A stretch of DNA of 64,000 nucleotides from Gymnopilus junonius (Eukaryota > Basidiomycota > Agaricomycetes > Agaricales > Galerinaceae), in contig JADNYJ010000027.1 of assembly GCA_015501075.1 (NCBI GenBank), positions 1-64,000 on the forward strand, written 5' to 3'. A model generated the notes under the pieces. It saw only the letters and a program-made list of their open reading frames with translations. It made no database searches and had not been told where the DNA came from. The translations under genes were made by a program, and so were the position numbers. Shown here piece after piece: positions 59,390-64,000 of the stretch (position 1 is its first letter; each line of letters begins with the position of its first letter).

Positions 59390-60694
59390 ATGAGCTTTCA
59401 GGATATTGAAGCTGGTTATGGCCACTCGTCACGGTCACCCTCGTCGTCAACGCCGCAGTCGCGCGAAGACACTGCGTTCCAGACCTTACAGCAGTCGTTG
59501 TCGCTGCAGGTGTTCAAGATGAATTCTAATGTGCAAGGGATATTGAAGTATGTGGATCAACTTGGGACTGGGAAGGACTCTGCTGCGCTGAGAAAGAGCT
59601 TGTGCGTTTTGATTAGTTTCGTTTCATAGGGGGGTGTTTAATCGCGGTTGTTTAGGCATGACCTTACGGAGACGACTCGTGCCATGGCCAAACGAGGGTC
59701 TGAAGACTTGAAGAAATTATCAGAATTGCAAGCTACACTGGTAATCATTTATTGGAGCGTGGTTTGATCTTTTACGAAAGCTCATACTCCTGTATCTGCA
59801 GCCTCATCAAAAAACGGCTCTGCAAAAGACTTCCCATGATCTGCAAATGTCACTCGTTGCATTTCAGCGCGCACAGCAAGTCAGCGCGGAGCGTCAGAGA
59901 ACAGTGGTACAAGGAGTTAAACTGGCGATTGATGACGAGCAGCACCACCCTCCGTCCGTAGTTCATTCTTCTGTTTGACGTCGATTATTATTGACACTTT
60001 TAATTCAGAAACCCTGATGAACCCGAACCTACGCCTCAAGAGCAACGACAGGCACAAATATTACAAGCCCAGCTGTCGCCCCATGAATTGGCTTACCAGG
60101 AATCACTCATTCAGGAGCGGGAAGCTGAAATCAGGGAGATTGAGGTGGGCATCCATGAGTTGACGGAGATATTCCACGACTTGGGAACGCTGGTCAATCA
60201 GCAAGGAAGTATGATTGGTACGTATTTTTGTTTCGCCCATTACTGTTATGCCTCCCCTCTTGCACCGCGAGCTCGTCTCACGAGGTCGTGAAACACGTGT
60301 TACCATCGCGGCGTATTTCTAGATATGGCTCCTCTTTGGTTCCCCCGGCTCTTTTGACTGTGACTTTACTAATGTTTCCTCTGCAGATAACATTGAGCTG
60401 AACATTTCGTCTGTTGCCGCCGACACAGGTTCTGCCGTACAAGAGCTGACAACGGCAGCGGAGTATCAGCGTAGAGCTGGCAAGCGGGCTGCTTGCTTGA
60501 TGCTTGTTCTAGCTGTGGTAGCAGGAGTTGTATTACTTGCCGTAAGTTTCAGAAACATCCTCTTCTTTAAATACATCTCGTTCTGCGCTTCCTCGTTTAC
60601 GAGGGGGTTCTTTATTTCTGTTGACTATCGCGATATGGCCTGCTTTGCTGATGTGTCCTCTGTTCTTTTGCTTTTCATCCAGATTCTTTCTTGA
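59390..60694 (+). CDS. Qa-SNARE, Pep12/syntaxin-7-like
   Basis: Six exons (59390-59601, 59656-59740, 59802-59953, 60009-60217, 60387-60541, 60683-60694) give 274 aa. N-terminal helices (Habc-like): FQTLQQSLSLQVFKMNSNVQ, TETTRAMAKRGSEDLKKLS, LQMSLVAFQRAQQVSAERQR. The SNARE motif is ESLIQEREAEIREIEVGIHE, then IFHDLGTLVNQQGSMID with the central Gln, then NIELNISSVAADTGSAVQEL. A C-terminal anchor (ACLMLVLAVVAGVVLLAILS) ends the protein. This is the layout of endosomal/vacuolar Qa-SNAREs that drive membrane fusion with Qb, Qc and R partners. The last exon codes only Ile-Leu-Ser and the stop. Confidence 0.95.
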
Positions 60695-61950
60695 TGACAG
60701 ATACCCACGGAAACTGCTTCGCCTCACTCTTTTGCATCATTGTGGATACGACGGTTTATTCAAATCTATTTCTTTATTTTAATCGTTATCAGGCATGAAC
60801 CTTTCTTTACACCTGCATTTCTGAACTCTCTTGCGTTTTTATTCTACTTTTTGATGTATGTATGGTTGTTTTTTGGCCATTCTGCAAGCCGCCTTCTCTC
60901 GAGTATATGGTATGTATTTGCTTTGCTTTTTGTTTCAATCCATCAGAGTCTAATGCAGATTTTCGAGCAGAATTCAACGTAAATCATTCCTGACTAGACA
61001 ATTATATGACGACCTCGAACTGCCCTTTTATGTATTTCTTATCTTATGCTCTTTTCGAAATTATCAGAAGCGTCCATCAATCGATCTTGATTGACTTGGG
61101 ACTTGGACTTCCGTAGATTTGATCCACGATACGACCTTAGTTTCACCGTGCTGTGGTTGACTACAAGAAGATCAAAGTGTTATATGCAGAGATAAAGATC
61201 GCGGTACTTTTCACGCGCGACATTTATCGGACCTGATCTCGCGAGGAACGTCCCAGTGCTATCTTAGTGAGATTAAAGCTTATAGAACTCGGACGACGGG
61301 ATTTTGACGTTCTGATAGAATCTTCTAAGCGCCCACTGTCTTGGAATACAAGTACAGGTAGAGTCGTAATATTGCACTGCTTCTAGAGTTAACAACCTGT
61401 TCATGCTGATACAGAAGCTTCTAATAAATGATGTAGCTTGAAAGTTCGTACAATACACGTTTATTATCTACTTAACCGTTCTAGAAAGGCATTGTCAACC
61501 TGGTTTGTTTCTAATTGATATAGTTCCCCAGGAGACCCGGAATCTTCATCGCCAGTAAAGTAAACCTCTCGATACAGGCGACTGATACTGGATTGATTAA
61601 AAGTTATATGAGTTGCCCTGCTTGTTAAGAAAGGCCTTACCTTTGCGTCAGCAGGGCCAGACCTTCATTTCCTCGAATTTCCCATTGTTCGTTGGTGCTT
61701 GCGGATTCATTAAATTTGTCTCTACTACGCTCTACTACGTCTCGCAAGCGTCAATGCGGTCTCCCATTGTCAGTATCTGGTTGCCGTTTGGCTCTGGGGT
61801 TTGGAAGATTTTAGAAAATTTATTTCGTTATGTATAGTATGTGAAATGGAAGAGTCATTTTGAAGACACCATTATTAGCCACAGCATATGTAGTCCTTTG
61901 GAGAAACTAGACGAACAACATTAGCACAAATATAATAAAGAATATCTCAG
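60695..61950. other. Intergenic, no gene recognised
   Basis: 3' flank of the SNARE gene. The hydrophobic frame at 60740-60982 is a T-rich chance frame without splice or family support. Confidence 0.45.
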
Positions 61951-63000
61951 TCACTGACATAGAGTTTCTCCTCTCTCTGAAGAGTATATTTGGAATTTGC
62001 TTCCACTCCATCGATGTATGATGTAAGGAGTTCCGAATATCTTGTCGCATATTAGAAAAAGACTACTATAAAGATGCCCGAGTAAGGCCTTCACAGGCTC
62101 TTGATCTGAACTTGTAAACGTCCATGGACTCGTTATTATATAAGCGCCTGTTGGCGGGATCGAAGGTGAAATATTTGAACGGACTGAACTTGCATAAATG
62201 TCCATAAACCTCTTGGAGAACGGGAGTTCATCTTCGCATACGCTAAAAATGCGGGTGAGATTGAATATCGGGGCAAAAGGATGTCCTATGCACAAAGTAA
62301 GTCGTAGAATAGCTGCCTCACATTAAATAAATGTTTTTTGGGTTCCCATTTCAATTAAATGATGAGGAAAAGCACCCCTCCGAGCATGAAAATCTGCAGA
62401 TATGAGAGTTAGAATATGTTAGGACGAGACCCAATGGAAGTCAGTGATCACCTTGTGCTGAAATACATGTCTAATTGGTCGTTCCGGTAGAATATGTGCT
62501 CGGCCGCGAAATAGAAGGAGGATGGAAACTAGGTACTGTCGCGAAGATATATTCAACGGGAGCAGATCTGAATGAAAGACACAAAGATATACTGGTTCAA
62601 ATAATGAGAAAGAAGAATCTAAACTTTCCCTATACACATAAGTCCATCGTTATCCTAGCTGAAAAAGCTGTTTGTGAAATGCAGGAGGTAAGGAGTACCG
62701 CGGCGTCACTTGATACTCGAGCCAGGTCACCGCAGGCTGTGCACTATGGTCCAAACCGAATGTCGAATTCTTCACCATGAAACTTAAAAAGCCTTCAAAC
62801 ATCATTCCGGAAGACAATATGTTGGAAAGGTTTTCTCTCATTTGAAGATTTTGCGTCATTAAATTCATCAGTTCCGCGACTTTTTGTGGTATTGCGATTG
62901 TGTTCAGCTTGAGAAGGGCCTCTCTGAGACTCTGACGTCTCCGATGTCACTGGTAGTCTTGGATTCGGAAGGGCGTTATCGGGTGGAAGTGAATCCATGT
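61951..63000 (-). other. Possible multi-exon gene, unrecognised
   Basis: Coding-like minus-strand stretches are separated by intron-like gaps. One reads RQSLREALLKLNTIAIPQKV, then AELMNLMTQNLQMRENLSN and FHKQLFQ, ending at a CTTTTTCAG-like point near 62650. Another is FSLFEPVYLCVFHSDLLPLN (62637 to ~62450). A third is HPFAPIFNLTRIFSVCEDEL to the stop at 61951. Helical text and amino-acid balance look real, but I could not close the phases into one model. It may be one or two genes, or a decayed one. Confidence 0.35.
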
Positions 63001-63106
63001 TATGTATAGCGGTAGCAAAAAAGAGAGAGGGATTTATATTGGAAGCGTTGGGGATTGAAACATTTTGTTTCGGTCCATGCCGCACGCTAACTGGCGCAGA
63101 TACCAA

Positions 63107-64000
63107 ACTAGGCAGTCAACCGACCTGTTGTGGAAATACGCCGGAGGATCAGGAACCAGGGTCGGAGGTCGATCGCCGTTGACATGTCCGATATCAGCTG
63201 CCCCGAATGCAAGGGCGCGCTGATCCATCAGTCCTTGCTTTCTCTGCCTCAAATGTATCAAATACTACAGTGGTTTGATTCGGTCCTTGCCAGCGAAATA
63301 CTCCTATAGTAACACATAGGCATACCCTATGTAAATGATGTTCTCAAGGTTCTCAGATATCCATATTGAGCGGACTTCGACTGCGCTCAGTCTCCGGATA
63401 TACTTGCTGTTAAGTATCTCGGGTTGGATGGTAACACCTATTTAAATCTGCCTCAGCCATAGCAGGGAAAATTCAGCTTGATGGATGGTGTTAAGCGTGA
63501 GTCGGGCAATGCCGCATTGCCGATACACCTTGCTGTCAAGTTATATCCGTGATCACGCAGGCTGAATCCATGACGAGTTGTGGCAATGTAGCTTTCTCCA
63601 GAGGCACCACCTCAATTTACACCTGGTTCCAAGATCTTTTTCTCACTCAGGCTGCTTCCTCCTGACTCCTGAGTCGTCGTCTTCCTCCATCACTTTTAGC
63701 TTTCCTCGGTTTGGTTCCGGCTGCCTCTCTTCCTTTGCATCTGCAGGGTGATCGCAGCTCAAGGGAAGCTGGAAACCGTAATATCGGCAACAACATCGGT
63801 TCACTGTACTTGGCTACCCTTGGAAGCTTGAAGACGTATGGTCCTGGTCCTAGACCACCTGACGAGCAGTGCAGTGCTCTGCGTTATTTGATATATATCT
63901 GTTGCCGGCTTTGGCGTTGCTTCTGGCCATCTCTTTCACCCGTCGACCGCTGTCTGTTACACCACGATGATCATGACGGACCAAAAAATACCAGGTGTCC
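63107..64000. other. Window-edge region, no gene recognised
   Basis: Short frames only. A plus-strand ATG near 63184 opens a ~39-codon frame with a Cys-Pro-Glu-Cys pair (SDISCPECKGALIHQS), too short to judge. The end of the window may cut a gene. Confidence 0.3.

Noticed and set aside
60740..60982. 80-aa hydrophobic frame resembling a membrane protein
   Set aside because: A T-rich 3' flank produces Phe/Leu runs by chance; no homology is recognised.
1..64000. CRISPR arrays, bacterial operons, riboswitches and tRNA genes
   Set aside because: No regularly spaced repeats, Shine-Dalgarno-linked gene runs or convincing tRNA B-box/A-box pairs were seen. The intron-rich genes are eukaryotic.

Overview
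This window is nuclear DNA of a filamentous basidiomycete, most likely an agaricomycete (mushroom-forming fungus). The genes are split by many short introns, mostly about 50 to 65 bases. The protein families (Vts1, eL14, a Pep12/syntaxin-type SNARE, an expanded agaricomycete multi-spanning membrane family, a DUF3669-type pseudogene) and the transposons fit that group. I found no bacterial operon, CRISPR array, phage or tRNA gene.

Layout. Bases 1-6500 are decayed, CpG-poor transposon debris: a 5'-truncated Ty1/copia piece with its LTR, a second LTR with a short coding tail, an inverted pair of hairpin-bearing repeats, a ubiquitin-derived scrap and a perfect 24-bp palindrome. Bases 7400-16300 are genic: a multi-spanning membrane protein, a small CsbD-like candidate, and the RNA-binding SAM protein Vts1 head-to-head with a short-chain dehydrogenase. 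Bases 17600-24000 are a pseudogene zone: DUF3669-like remnants (one interrupted by a 213-bp TIR element), one intact gene of unknown function, and three decayed tandem segments. A lipase-family alpha/beta hydrolase follows (24124-26754). Bases 27072-35626 are a nested transposon stack. The outer element is CACTA-like with a 3-bp target duplication. It contains a hAT-like element with an 8-bp duplication, which is itself interrupted by a 606-bp hAT-like MITE. It also contains a full-length but broken Ty1/copia element with two 435-bp LTRs and a 5-bp duplication. From 35885 onward genes resume: aldo-keto reductase, a two-repeat secreted protein, quinone oxidoreductase, an alpha/beta hydrolase, a ribosomal-L1-domain nucleolar protein, eL14, a CaaX-tailed disordered protein and a syntaxin-like SNARE.

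The genes do not form an obvious pathway or cluster. The clearest unusual biology is in the repeats. All 13 base differences between the two copia LTRs fall at CpG sites as transitions. All four internal stops of the intact downstream frame are TGA, at least three of them at positions where the family has Arg. This looks like cytosine-methylation-driven (or RIP-like) decay of transposons. I rebuilt the exon models by hand from splice signals and frame continuity; the phases close to whole codons in the models where I list exons.
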